NCBI RefSeq assembly: GCF_014647855.1
Contig: NZ_BMPZ01000002.1
Location: 636,317-700,316, forward strand
Length of the DNA: 64,000 bases
From: Shewanella gelidii
Lineage (GTDB): Bacteria > Pseudomonadota > Gammaproteobacteria > Enterobacterales > Shewanellaceae
Direction: 5' to 3'
Shown one piece after another: positions 18,927-27,635 of the stretch. Position 1 is the stretch's first letter; each line of letters starts with the position of its first letter. The notes under the pieces were generated by a model that searched no databases, had not been told where the DNA came from, and saw nothing but the letters and a program-made list of their open reading frames with translations. A program made the position numbers and the translations under genes.

Positions 18927-19721
18927 ATGTCTAAGCAATGTCATGAAGTGGATTACGAAATTAAAGGTCACAGCATGCAGTTGGTTGAAGTGGAACTTGA
19001 TCCCCATGAGACCGTGATTGCCGAAGCTGGTGCCATGACTTATATGGAAGAAGGTATTCATTTTGAAGCGCGAATGGGGGATGGCTCAGAACCCGATTCC
19101 GGATTTTTCGGCAAGCTCGTTGGGGCTGGCAAGCGAGTTTTAACCGGCGAGAGCATCTTTATGACGCACTTTAGTAATCAAGGTGCGGGAAAGCAGCGCG
19201 TTTCATTTGCCGCGCCGTATCCCGGAACGATATTGGCGATAGATTTAAATGAGCATGGTGGTGAACTTATCTGCCAGAAAGATAGCTTTTTAGCTGCAGC
19301 GATGGGTACGTCTGTCAGTATGCGCTTTAACCGCAAGCTGGGTACGGGGTTCTTTGGTGGCGAAGGTTTTATTCTCCAGAGCCTGCAGGGGGATGGCATG
19401 GCTTTTGTTCATGCCGGAGGAACTCTGATTAAAAAAGAACTGAATGGTGAAACACTGCGTGTAGATACTGGATGCTTAGTGGGCTTTGCTGCGGGAATTG
19501 ATTATGACATCGAGCGTTCTGGTTCGCTCAAGTCCATGGTTTTTGGTGGAGAAGGCCTATTTTTAGCAACCTTGAGTGGACATGGTACGGTGTGGCTGCA
19601 AAGCTTACCATTTTCTCGGATGGCAGACCGAATTATTGGACATGCACCATCGATGGGCGGTAGCGATCGCGGGGAAGGTTCGGTGCTCGGGGGCATTGGC
19701 CGTATGCTTGATGGTCGTTAA
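18927..19721 (+). CDS. TIGR00266/AIM24 family protein
   Basis: 264 residues, glycine-rich, all-beta appearance. [22 protein letters not shown] near the start and the repeated [23 protein letters not shown] late in the protein are hallmarks of TIGR00266/AIM24. The bacterial function is not established. The start at 18927 is set by AAGGAAG 6 bases upstream; an in-frame extension to 18888 has no RBS. A terminator follows at once, so it is probably monocistronic. Confidence 0.9.
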   Translation: MSKQCHEVDYEIKGHSMQLVEVELDPHETVIAEAGAMTYMEEGIHFEARMGDGSEPDSGFFGKLVGAGKRVLTGESIFMTHFSNQGAGKQRVSFAAPYPGTILAIDLNEHGGELICQKDSFLAAAMGTSVSMRFNRKLGTGFFGGEGFILQSLQGDGMAFVHAGGTLIKKELNGETLRVDTGCLVGFAAGIDYDIERSGSLKSMVFGGEGLFLATLSGHGTVWLQSLPFSRMADRIIGHAPSMGGSDRGEGSVLGGIGRMLDGR

Positions 19722-19744
19722 ATCCATGTTGAGCTAAGTGAATC

Positions 19745-19768
19745 AAGGGCCATCATTGGCCCTTTTTT
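19745..19768 (+). terminator. Intrinsic terminator
   Basis: AAGGGCC-ATCATT-GGCCCTT followed by TTTT, 24 bases after the AIM24-like gene. Confidence 0.85.
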
Positions 19769-20296
19769 GATAAGTTGAAACAGATTTGCATCTTGCAATG
19801 CATTTTAAACGTTCCGTCGAAGCCGACCTGTATAAATTGGTCGAAGGTCGATATCTTCTTTCAATACAGCGGAAGTTCGGCGATCTTTACTTGGTTTCTA
19901 AGTGGTGATTTCTTTTCGCTGAATCGAGCTGTTTTCTTTAAACTTTCTTTATTTCTTCGCCGCTAGATCAGCATTAATATCCTTTGTCATTCTTGTATTT
20001 GGACCTGTTTTTTTACCCGTACATAGCGGTGTGATTATGTATGTTATTGAAATAAATAGACTAAATAAGTGTCGTTATGGAGGGGCGGTGGCTTAACATG
20101 GCAATTGATTAGACTTGCGACAAAATGGTTCTAAAGTTTTTGCATTTATAGGTTTGTTAAGCGCAAGTTCAGCTGCTTATTCATAAAGTGCTAATGAAGT
20201 ATATGACTTGGTATAGCTTATGCAGAGTACTCAGAAGTTAATCAACATCTAGTTCTGATGCAGTGAATTCTTGAGCTAGTATGTCGGAGGTGCATC
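19769..20296. other. About 530 bases without a convincing gene
   Basis: AT-rich. A 63-codon frame at 19775-19966 is open but has no RBS and a composition unlike neighbouring proteins. A small dyad CGACC-N10-GGTCG lies near 19825. The segment just before 20297 probably holds the promoter and leader of the next gene. No clear regulatory motif seen. Confidence 0.5.
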
Positions 20297-20653
20297 ATGC
20301 AAACCTATTTAGAGCAAACAAGACAACTATTTTTAAATCAATATATTGATGAATTTCGTAGCGGCAATAATATCGTTGCTCAAGGTCGAATTCAGGATTT
20401 TATCGAAGATGTTGCTCAAGAAGGACTGTTATTAACTCAATTTGATTGGGCTGACTGGTATCAAAATAGCCACTTAGTTGACAGACCCGAGTACATTGCG
20501 AGTGCATCTCGATATGAGTGTATGTTGCTACTGACAGCAATGACTCGACTGGAAAGGTTTAGTCCTGGTGTACTGGATAATATGCGTCGTAAAGGTGTTC
20601 TCATTGCAATTATTGAGCGCTTGCAAACACTCAATAAACAAAAACCTTGTTGA
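20297..20653 (+). CDS. DUF6508-like hypothetical protein
   Basis: 118 residues, no signal peptide, mostly helical. FDWADWYQN, then LLLTAMTRLERFSPGVLDNMRRKGVLIAIIERL, matches the pattern I recall for DUF6508 (FDW..W, LLTAL.R.ERF, G.L..ILRRL). Function unknown. GGAGG lies at 20285-20289 before ATG 20297. Confidence 0.75.
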   Translation: MQTYLEQTRQLFLNQYIDEFRSGNNIVAQGRIQDFIEDVAQEGLLLTQFDWADWYQNSHLVDRPEYIASASRYECMLLLTAMTRLERFSPGVLDNMRRKGVLIAIIERLQTLNKQKPC

Positions 20654-20757
20654 TCGTGTTACGTAGTGCTTTAGTCTAGAATCGACGTGTTCGCCTTGTA
20701 GTTAACTCTCTGTATTGGTTAGATTAGTCTGGAACTTTCACCAATACCGGGGGCTTT

Positions 20758-22476
20758 ATGTCAGTTGTAGGCACTCTTTCTCAAGATAAACTTCCTTTAA
20801 CTCAGAGCTATTTTGCGGGGGATTACCAGACACCTCTATTGAACCAAACCATTGGTGATTATCTGCGAGACATCGCGAGTCGCTATCCCGAGCAGCTTGC
20901 CATCGTTATGCATCATCAAGGGATCCGCTGGAATTACAGCCAATACCTGCAAAAAATCGATGAACTAGCCAGTGGTTTGTTATCCCTCGGTATAAAACCT
21001 GGTGATCGCGTTGGGATCTGGTCTCCGAATAATATTGAATGGTGCTTAACCCAATTTGCAACGGCAAGAATTGGCGCCATTATGGTCTGCATTAACCCTG
21101 CCTATCGTCCAGAAGAGCTTGAATACGCGCTCAATAATGTTGGATGTCGCGCGATCATTTGCGCGGATCAGTTTAAATCTAGTGATTACTTGCAAATGCT
21201 AAATGAATTGGCTCCTGAGTTAGCGAGTAGTGTTCCTGGTCAATTGACATCACACCGTTTGCCAAGCCTGCAAATGGTGATACGTATGGGTAAAGAAAAA
21301 AGTGCTGGCATGTTTAATTTTGCTGAAGTCATGGCGAAAGGGACCAGCGAAGATTATAAGGAAATGACACGGATTGCTGCTGGGCTAGACCCCCAAGATG
21401 CAATCAATATTCAATTTACATCTGGTACCACTGGCAACCCGAAAGGGGCAACCTTATCTCATCACAATATTCTTAATAATGGCTTACTTGTCGCTGAGGC
21501 AATGGCAATGACCAAGGATGATCGCCTTTGCATACCTGTTCCCCTTTATCACTGTTTTGGCATGGTGCTTGGCAATCTTGTGTGTATCGCGAAAGGGGCG
21601 GCAGCTGTTTTTCCCAGTGATTCATTTGAGCCGAGAGTGACCCTTGAGGTTGTAGAAAAAGAACGTTGTACAGCTTTACATGGTGTGCCAACAATGTTTA
21701 TTGCCGAGCTAGAGCTGGAAAACTTTGAAGATTACGATTTAAGTTCCCTTCGTACCGGGGTGATGGCTGGTGCAACCTGCCCAGAAGAGGTGATGAAACG
21801 GGTTCAGGGACTAATGAATATGGAGGAAGTATTAATTGGTTACGGTCAAACAGAGTGCAGCCCAATTAATCATATGACAGAAATTCATTCACCACTAGTG
21901 AAGCGTGTGACCACCGTTGGCAGAGCGTTAGCCCATACCGAAGTTAAAATTGTGGACGAGTTTGGTGAGCTTGTCCCCGTAGGACATCCAGGAGAAGTGT
22001 GTAGTCGCGGGTATTGTATTATGCAGTGTTATTGGAATGATGAGCAAAAAACTAAAGACACTATCGATGCTGAGGGCTGGCTCCATTCTGGTGATATTGG
22101 GGTCATGGACGAAGAAGGTTTTGTGCAAATTGTGGGTCGAATAAAAGACATGATTATTCGAGGAGGAGAAAATATTTATCCTCGAGAGTTAGAAGAGAAG
22201 CTCTATACCCATGCTGAAATTTTAGATGCTGCCGTATTTGGTGTGCAGAGCGAAAAATATGGTGAAGAAGTTTGTGCTTGGATTAAACTCCGACCCCAAA
22301 GTCGTCTTACTCTTGATGAAGTGAGACACTTTCTACAGGAGAAAGTCGCCTACTTTAAAGTGCCACGCTATATTAAATTTGTAGAACAATATCCAATGAC
22401 AGTCACTGGTAAGATTCAAAAATTTAAAATGCGTGAGTTGATGTATCAAGAATTACATCAAGATATTAATGCTTAA
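20758..22476 (+). CDS. AMP-forming fatty acyl-CoA synthetase
   Basis: 572 residues of the ANL superfamily. It activates a carboxylic acid with ATP and then CoA. The motifs appear in order: FTSGTTGNPKGATLSH (phosphate-binding loop), GYGQTECSPINH, GWLHSGDIGVMDEEGFVQIVGRIKDMIIRGGENIYP and the catalytic Lys in TVTGKIQKFKM near the C-terminus. The pattern is that of medium/long-chain fatty acid ligases. GGGGG precedes ATG 20758. A candidate terminator lies 120 bases past the stop, inside the opposite gene (22598-22638). Confidence 0.92.
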   Translation: MSVVGTLSQDKLPLTQSYFAGDYQTPLLNQTIGDYLRDIASRYPEQLAIVMHHQGIRWNYSQYLQKIDELASGLLSLGIKPGDRVGIWSPNNIEWCLTQFATARIGAIMVCINPAYRPEELEYALNNVGCRAIICADQFKSSDYLQMLNELAPELASSVPGQLTSHRLPSLQMVIRMGKEKSAGMFNFAEVMAKGTSEDYKEMTRIAAGLDPQDAINIQFTSGTTGNPKGATLSHHNILNNGLLVAEAMAMTKDDRLCIPVPLYHCFGMVLGNLVCIAKGAAAVFPSDSFEPRVTLEVVEKERCTALHGVPTMFIAELELENFEDYDLSSLRTGVMAGATCPEEVMKRVQGLMNMEEVLIGYGQTECSPINHMTEIHSPLVKRVTTVGRALAHTEVKIVDEFGELVPVGHPGEVCSRGYCIMQCYWNDEQKTKDTIDAEGWLHSGDIGVMDEEGFVQIVGRIKDMIIRGGENIYPRELEEKLYTHAEILDAAVFGVQSEKYGEEVCAWIKLRPQSRLTLDEVRHFLQEKVAYFKVPRYIKFVEQYPMTVTGKIQKFKMRELMYQELHQDINA

Positions 22477-22562
22477 ATAAATCGTGTCGCAGACTGTATC
22501 GGTGTTGCTGATTTGAAGGCTGCACCTTAACACGCTGAATATAGGTGTTAAAAGCCGTTGAC

Positions 22563-22784
22563 TTATTTTTTCTTTAACTTCGCAATTTTGTCATCTAGCC
22601 AGCGGGCACTTTCTTTCATGTGCCGCTGGCTTTTTTTTAGCCATTTTTTGGCCCAAGGATACTCAATGCTTAGGATGGCAAGTCCGATTGGAAGTAGCAA
22701 CCAAGCAGGCCCTGGAACAATAATCAGTATGAGCCCAAGAATAGTTATTGTGCCGCCAACAAGGGTGATTGTAGTTTTTTTCAT
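22563..22784 (-). CDS. Small PGPGW-type membrane protein
   Basis: 73 residues. It has one or two membrane segments built around ILIIVPGPAWLLLPIGLAIL, the hallmark of the PGPGW family (PF09656), then a basic tail with YPWAKKWLKK. Function unknown, inner membrane. The start at 22784 has AGAGAGAAG just upstream; an extension to a TTG at 22814 is less likely. The reverse complement of its 3' part forms the terminator of the convergent gene. Confidence 0.85.
   Translation of the reverse strand: MKKTTITLVGGTITILGLILIIVPGPAWLLLPIGLAILSIEYPWAKKWLKKSQRHMKESARWLDDKIAKLKKK
22598..22638 (+). terminator. Plus-strand terminator inside an antisense gene
   Basis: GCCAGCGGGCAC, a 10-base loop, then GTGCCGCTGGC and eight T residues. 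The stem is perfect apart from one bulged G. It would end transcripts of the acyl-CoA ligase, yet lies inside the coding sequence of the convergent PGPGW protein. Confidence 0.75.
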
Positions 22785-22925
22785 GTGCTTCTCTCTTCTA
22801 ATAAATTTGAACAAAGCTGTGGCTACCGCTTAACTTTTACTCTCTGTATCCCCCATTCGACGTAGTTGACTATACTCTGTAGGGTCTAATCACCATGTGA
22901 CTCATTTGCAGGTAAAGGGAACGCC

Positions 22926-23708
22926 ATGTGTTTCAAACCGATTTATTTGATTAAGTCTCTGTGCTTTGTCCTTTCCATACTGTGTGTTGGAACTGTTGTT
23001 TCTTTCAACCTACGGGCCGACACGCTGTACTTAACTTCATTGCATTGGCCACCTTACTCGAGCCAGGAATTCAAACACCAAGGTGCCTGTGTCGCTGTTG
23101 CTCGCGCAGCTCTCAAAGCGATGGGACACGAACTCGTGGTTGATTTCTATCCGTGGAGTCGTGCCAAAAAGCTCGCCAAAATGTCATCAAGCAAGTATTT
23201 AGGCTATTTTCCCGAGTATTCATATCAGACTCAGGAGTTCATTTTTACTGATTCAATGGGTTCAAGCCCCTTGGGTTTGGTCGAGCGTAAGTCGCATCCA
23301 ATCCGCTGGCATAAAGTCGCCGATCTGAATCAATACTATTTAGGCGTCGTTGAAGGATATGTGAATACCAGTGAACTTGATCAAATGATTGCCAGTGGCG
23401 ATCAACCTGTAGAGGTTGCCAGTTCAGATATACACAATATTCAAAAAGTAGCGTCAGCCCGTGTTCAGGCTGCGGCTATCGACACTCACGTTTTGCGCTA
23501 TTTGATAGCGGGTAAACAGTTCAACTCAACGCGCTCCAAACTTCAAATTAACCAGCGCTTACTGGGTGAAAAGCAGTTATATATTGGCTTCAGAAATACC
23601 GCTGAAGGCCGGCGCTGGCGGGATATCTTTGATGCAGGTCTTGCAAAAATAGATACCGTCGCCATTATGTCTCAGCACTTGCCAAACTCTAATGTTGATC
23701 GGCAGTGA
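22926..23708 (+). CDS. Periplasmic solute-binding protein (family 3-like)
   Basis: 260 residues with a signal peptide (LCFVLSILCVGTVVSFNLRAD). LHWPPYSSQEFKHQGACVAVARAALKAMGHELVVDFYPWSRAKKLA is the typical opening of stand-alone SBP_bac_3-like proteins. No permease or ATPase gene is nearby, so it may be a sensor or orphan binding protein. AAGGGA precedes ATG 22926. Its last 20 bases overlap the end of the convergent yccF gene. Confidence 0.87.
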   Translation: MCFKPIYLIKSLCFVLSILCVGTVVSFNLRADTLYLTSLHWPPYSSQEFKHQGACVAVARAALKAMGHELVVDFYPWSRAKKLAKMSSSKYLGYFPEYSYQTQEFIFTDSMGSSPLGLVERKSHPIRWHKVADLNQYYLGVVEGYVNTSELDQMIASGDQPVEVASSDIHNIQKVASARVQAAAIDTHVLRYLIAGKQFNSTRSKLQINQRLLGEKQLYIGFRNTAEGRRWRDIFDAGLAKIDTVAIMSQHLPNSNVDRQ

Positions 23709-24102
23709 CAATAGTTTGCCCTATTGGTGTTAAGCTAAGAACTGCGAGCTTCAAGTGTTGGATACCAAATGGGATGCCAATAATTGAAACGAAGCAAGCG
23801 AGCGCATGGGTGAGGTGTCCAATTGCTAACCAAATTCCAAACAGCAAAAACCAAATAATATTGCCAACGGTGCCAAACGTACCGGTACCGATATCTTCCA
23901 TTCCAGTAAGGCGGCGTCTATTCATTTGTTCTTGTCCAAAAGGCCAAAAAGTGAGTTCACCAATGACAAAGCATGCACGTCCAAACGGAATACCAATGAT
24001 GCTGATATAGCATAAGATGCCCGCAAGCCACCACGCTAAGCCCATCAAGAATCCACCCAATACAAACCAAGCAATGTTAAATAGTAAGCGTAAAACAGCC
24101 AT
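23689..24102 (-). CDS. yccF: YccF-domain inner membrane protein
   Basis: 137 residues with two copies of the YccF domain. IIGIPFGRACF and IIGIPFGIQHLKLA are the paired signatures, each preceded by hydrophobic segments, and PFGQE lies between. Integral inner-membrane protein of unknown role. AGGGGAA precedes ATG 24102. Tail-to-tail overlap of 20 bases with the solute-binding protein gene. Confidence 0.88.
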   Translation of the reverse strand: MAVLRLLFNIAWFVLGGFLMGLAWWLAGILCYISIIGIPFGRACFVIGELTFWPFGQEQMNRRRLTGMEDIGTGTFGTVGNIIWFLLFGIWLAIGHLTHALACFVSIIGIPFGIQHLKLAVLSLTPIGQTIVTADQH

Positions 24103-24270
24103 TTATTTCCCCTAAATTTCATAAGCTATTAAATTCCATGCTCAATTCATGCCAATAAATTAACTATTTGTTTTTCATGTTTTTATTTGTTTGTCTAACG
24201 CAGGTGCTCAGCATGGATTGGTGTGTTTTACTAGGTTTTAGGGTTTTTCAAACTTATGACAAGGGTTAGA

Positions 24271-25215
24271 ATGCTCATCACTCGCCAATTGATGAGACGT
24301 CGCATGTTTCCAAGCACACCAGTAGATAAAATCAACCTATTTGGGCAGGATATCTTTGTTAAAAGAGATGACCTCATTCACCCTCACTTTTCAGGAAACA
24401 AAGCGCGTAAATTTGCATACTTTTTAGAACATGAGTTTAAAGGAATTAAAAAGCTGATTGGGCATGGCTCCGCGCAAGCAAATTCGTTGTACTCCATGTC
24501 TGCATTGGCAAAGCTGAAGGGCTGGCAATTAGATTTTTATGTCGCCCATATCTCTGAACAAGTGAAGCAGAGCGTCGTGGGCAACTATGCTGAATCTATC
24601 GCCTTTGGTGCCAATGTCATTGATGTGTCTGCACTTGCTTTAAGTCCGAGTCTAACGACGATTGAATATATTCAACAGCAAGTACTCCCCCATGAGCCAG
24701 CCGCTTTGTTTGTTCCAGAAGGGGGGCGTTGTGAATATGCGGAATTTGGTGTTAGTCAACTTGGATTAGAAATCATGCAATGGGCAGGAGCACAGGCATT
24801 GCCACATCTTTATGTTTGTTTGCCTTCTGGAACGGGAACAACAGCACTGTTTTTAAATAAGTTTTTCGTAGAGCAGGGCTGTAACATCCAAGTTATCACT
24901 TGTGCGACGGTTGGTGATGAAGAGTATTTAACGCTACAGTTTCGTCAGCTAAGCCCTGATTCAACCTTTTACCCACAGATTCTCCCCCTGCCTAAAAAGT
25001 ACCATTTTGGCAAACTCCATTCAGATTGCTACAAAATGTGGTGCCAAGTTTGCGAGCAGGGAATTGAATTTGAGTTGCTCTATGACCCTGTTGGATTCAT
25101 TGCGTTAAGGGATTTTTTAAGCAGTAAGGGTGCTTGTGATGTGCTGTACATTCATCAAGGGGGCGTATTGGGTAATCAAACGATGCTGCCAAGGTATCAA
25201 AGAAAATATTCGTAG
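24271..25215 (+). CDS. PLP enzyme: ACC deaminase/D-cysteine desulfhydrase family
   Basis: 314 residues, tryptophan synthase beta-like fold type. KRDDLIHPHFSGNKARKFAYF contains the PLP-binding Lys; HGSAQANSLYSMSALAKLKGW, SGTGTTALFL and HQGGVLGNQTML are family blocks. Such enzymes act on D-cysteine or 1-aminocyclopropane-1-carboxylate; sequence alone does not decide. ATG 24271 has AAGGG 5 bases upstream and is preferred to ATG 24256. It appears monocistronic. Confidence 0.87.
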   Translation: MLITRQLMRRRMFPSTPVDKINLFGQDIFVKRDDLIHPHFSGNKARKFAYFLEHEFKGIKKLIGHGSAQANSLYSMSALAKLKGWQLDFYVAHISEQVKQSVVGNYAESIAFGANVIDVSALALSPSLTTIEYIQQQVLPHEPAALFVPEGGRCEYAEFGVSQLGLEIMQWAGAQALPHLYVCLPSGTGTTALFLNKFFVEQGCNIQVITCATVGDEEYLTLQFRQLSPDSTFYPQILPLPKKYHFGKLHSDCYKMWCQVCEQGIEFELLYDPVGFIALRDFLSSKGACDVLYIHQGGVLGNQTMLPRYQRKYS

Positions 25216-25270
25216 TGATTGAAAGGGAAGGGATTTATTGTTGGAGATTGAGGAGATTTGTCATCGCCAC

Positions 25271-25312
25271 TTGGCTAGGTGAGTCTCTATGAAGAGATAC
25301 AACCTAGGCCAA
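25271..25312. repeat. 42-base imperfect inverted repeat
   Basis: Outer arms TTGGCTAGGT and AACCTAGGCCAA pair with one bulge, and inner arms TCTCT-ATGA-AGAGA pair perfectly. It lies 56 bases past the PLP enzyme gene. No T-run follows, so it is not a classical terminator; an mRNA 3'-end structure or dispersed repeat is possible. Confidence 0.55.
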
Positions 25313-25445
25313 ATGAGAATCCAACGGATTGATTTGCAAAGTATGCCGATACAGTGAGAGGAAGGGTATCGTAGAATAAAAACACACTTAGCTTGTCGAA
25401 CGTTTTAAATCTTTTACTATGAAACTTCGATTATTGAGCAAGTTA

Positions 25446-25619
25446 TTATTTGTTGCTGGTAATTAACCATTTCATAAATTGTATTGCTTCAGTACGTTTA
25501 GAAAAGGTTTTTTTGTTTTTCCCTTCTCTGTCAGTGAAAGCAATTGATGTTTTATTGACTGAAATTGAGTCAACTGGAAAGTTTACTGTAATTTCATGTC
25601 CGTTTGCATGATATGACAT
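25446..25619 (-). CDS. Small hypothetical protein, 57 residues
   Basis: ATG at 25619 has AAAGGAG with an 8-base spacer, and the frame ends in TAA at 25446-25448. The peptide begins MSYHANGHEITVNFP and ends with QFMKWLITSNK; it looks like a small globular protein (strand-rich start, helical end). Coding quality is good: balanced composition and a strong RBS. I recognise no family. A perfect 5-bp dyad TCACC-N4-GGTGA (25641-25654) lies just upstream and may be an operator. Confidence 0.7.
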   Translation of the reverse strand: MSYHANGHEITVNFPVDSISVNKTSIAFTDREGKNKKTFSKRTEAIQFMKWLITSNK

Positions 25620-25640
25620 ATGCCATACTCCTTTGTTACA

Positions 25641-25654
25641 TCACCCTTTGGTGA
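25641..25654 (-). promoter_or_regulatory. Dyad upstream of the 57-residue ORF
   Basis: TCACC-CTTT-GGTGA, an exact 5-bp inverted repeat 22 bases before the start codon. It could be an operator or an mRNA hairpin near the RBS. No factor is assigned. Confidence 0.35.
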
Positions 25655-26035
25655 CACTGTTTATGTATAAAAAATCCTTAGCAATTATGCGAAAGATGAA
25701 TCATTAGTGGATTTTGAGGTTATCTTTGTTTTAATGCCAAATCAAGCATGTTTTTTCAAATAAAATCAAGCGTAAGTCACAAAATCACTCTAATTGCACC
25801 GCAACGCAAATATTCAATCTAAGAATATTGATCAGTTAAGCACATCATTATGACGGGGACATGACACAGCTTGTAGATGAGTAAACGAAGAAAACAACTT
25901 AAAAGTCTGTACTAGCGGGGTGATACAGGCGATAGATGTAGCAGGTAATCACTCAAATCTCAAAACGCCGGTCATTATATAGCCGGCGTCAGCCTTGTCA
26001 AACAATTACTTTGCATTACATCTCATTTCTTTGAG
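25655..26035. other. Gene-free region before the anti-sigma gene end
   Basis: About 380 AT-rich bases with no convincing frame. It should contain the promoter of the minus-strand 57-residue ORF, and at 25965-25989 the terminator of the sigma/anti-sigma operon. Confidence 0.5.
25965..25989 (-). terminator. Terminator of the sigma/anti-sigma operon
   Basis: ACGCCGG and CCGGCGT arms around an 11-base loop. On the minus strand the stem is followed by TTTTGAG. It sits 46 bases past the ChrR stop codon. Confidence 0.6.
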
Positions 26036-26710
26036 TTAATAGATCAACTTCCCGATAGGATTAAGCAATTTACTGATCCCTTTCGTGAAGTGAAGCGGTG
26101 CATCGACAACGGTATAGCATAAACACCCTTCAATGGTGGAGGGTGAGTGTTTGTGATTTTTATCGAGTACGATGAAATCCCCTGCTTGGTACTGATTGTA
26201 CTCATCGCTAAACTCGCCCGCCAAAAGTAATGTCATTTCTTGCGCACCATGGCCATGCTCAGGGATATCTCCGCCGGCATCAATGTGCAATAGGCTCGCT
26301 CGCGAGTCATTTTCATCGATACCCAGACGCATGCGACTAATTTTGCCCAGCGTACTCCAGTCACGACTGACGCGGTGCTTGAACGCTCTTGGTAAATGAT
26401 AGTTTCTTTGCTTAATCTCGACGATGTCGGGCTTGAAGGGAGCAAGCTCTTCAGGCGGGAGTGCGGTAATATCATCGATCATTGTTGACCAGTCGTCTTG
26501 TAAATCTATCTCGTCGCCATTGCTATCATCTGTGCAGTTGTCTGCTGATGTGAGAGTTTGTGCCGCGATGTAGTCTTGTCTCTGTTCTAGATACTGTTGA
26601 CAAGTTGGACACATTTCACAATGGGCTGCCACTGCAATTGTCATGGACAAAGGGAGCTGTGCCTGTGCGTGAGCATCAAGAAGTGCTTGTTGGGGATGAT
26701 GTTTAATCAT
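26036..26710 (-). CDS. ChrR-type cupin anti-sigma factor
   Basis: 224 residues. The N-terminal zinc anti-sigma domain shows an early His (IKHHPQQ) and AAHCEMCPTC, the H-x3-C-x2-C ligand set. The C-terminal cupin shows EHGHGAQEM (H-x-H-x3-E) and a later His in KNHKHSP, the metal ligands known from Rhodobacter ChrR. ChrR holds its sigma factor until singlet oxygen or organic peroxide is sensed. ATG 26710 has GGAGAA 6 bases upstream and overlaps the sigma gene by 8 bases, so coupling is firm. Confidence 0.93.
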   Translation of the reverse strand: MIKHHPQQALLDAHAQAQLPLSMTIAVAAHCEMCPTCQQYLEQRQDYIAAQTLTSADNCTDDSNGDEIDLQDDWSTMIDDITALPPEELAPFKPDIVEIKQRNYHLPRAFKHRVSRDWSTLGKISRMRLGIDENDSRASLLHIDAGGDIPEHGHGAQEMTLLLAGEFSDEYNQYQAGDFIVLDKNHKHSPSTIEGCLCYTVVDAPLHFTKGISKLLNPIGKLIY

Positions 26711-27284
26711 GATGTTTCTCCAAAAAGCTTTTGAGCTTTTCAAGTCCGAGTCTTAGTCGAGACTTTACTGTTCCGAGCGGTATGTTTAATTTTTCAGCGA
26801 GCTCTTGTTGGCTCAACTCTTGTAAGTAGATCCCTTTGACGACTTGTCGCTGGGCAAGGGGAAGCTGCTCTAAATGCTGCATGAGTAAATTAGACATCAG
26901 GGGATCGTTATCTTGTTGAGTGTCTATTGACTCATCGGACTCAAAGATTGGCCAGATATCATCACCAAAAGTATCTTCTCGGTTGTGTTGTATTTTTCGG
27001 AGCATGTCAAAACAGCGGTTCCTCATGATGGTATACACCCATGTGGTGACTGCGCCTTTGTCTCCGTTATATAAATGAGACTTGGTCCATATGTTTTGCA
27101 TGGTTTCTTGAACCAAATCCATTGCTAATCCTTGGTGCCCGAGCTTTTGCATGCCAAAACTTCTAATTTTGGGCATAAAAAACTTAAACAAAACACCAAA
27201 GGCCTGTTTATCGCGTTGGTTTGCTACAAGCGCTATCATTTTTTCGAGATGCTCATGGGGTACAGGCTGATTGTCTTTGTCCAT
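26703..27284 (-). CDS. rpoE: ECF RNA polymerase sigma factor (ChrR-partnered)
   Basis: About 193 residues. Sigma region 2 is AFGVLFKFFMPKIRSFGMQKLGHQGLAMDLVQETMQNIWTKS... with WVYTIMRNRCFDMLRK; region 4 is LPLAQRQVVKGIYLQELSQQELAEKLNIPLGTVKSRLRLGLEKLK. With the ChrR protein it forms a two-gene stress switch, by analogy to singlet oxygen. The start is uncertain: ATG 27284 begins close to the conserved region, while the frame continues to a GTG at 27365 (27 more residues). None of the usual ChrR-regulon neighbours (photolyase, cyclopropane synthase) are adjacent. Confidence 0.9.
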   Translation of the reverse strand: MDKDNQPVPHEHLEKMIALVANQRDKQAFGVLFKFFMPKIRSFGMQKLGHQGLAMDLVQETMQNIWTKSHLYNGDKGAVTTWVYTIMRNRCFDMLRKIQHNREDTFGDDIWPIFESDESIDTQQDNDPLMSNLLMQHLEQLPLAQRQVVKGIYLQELSQQELAEKLNIPLGTVKSRLRLGLEKLKSFLEKHHD

Positions 27285-27635
27285 AGATCGCCCAGATAAC
27301 AATTTACTGTTGTTATCATAGCGATTTTGTCGTCGATATGTTTGCAATTCTGGCATCTTGTACACTCTTCATAAATTGCGCGTGCTCATTACGCATTTGT
27401 TATCAACTCATTCGTTGCACAATTTTCTATACGCCAATGAGTAAAATGAAGATCAACAAGGGCTCGAATAATTAGAAGTTTTAATAAGGCTTGCGAGTGT
27501 TAGTGGATTTAAGTTGTTGTATCTAATGTGTTTGTGCGCAGTGTTCTCGTTAAGGTTGTGGCGTGGTTTCATATTGACTCTTTAAGTGTAGGTCTGTTGA
27601 GTATGTAATTCACCAGTCTAAATTGTAGAGTGCAA
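27285..27635. other. Promoter region of the sigma factor; no other gene
   Basis: About 350 bases between the preferred sigma start and the end of the Lon-N gene. The sigma promoter must lie here, but I could not pick a convincing -35/-10 pair or an ECF-type autoregulatory site by eye. Confidence 0.4.

Noticed and set aside
19775..19966. 63-codon frame after the AIM24-like gene
   Set aside because: No ribosome site; begins inside the terminator flank; composition not protein-like.
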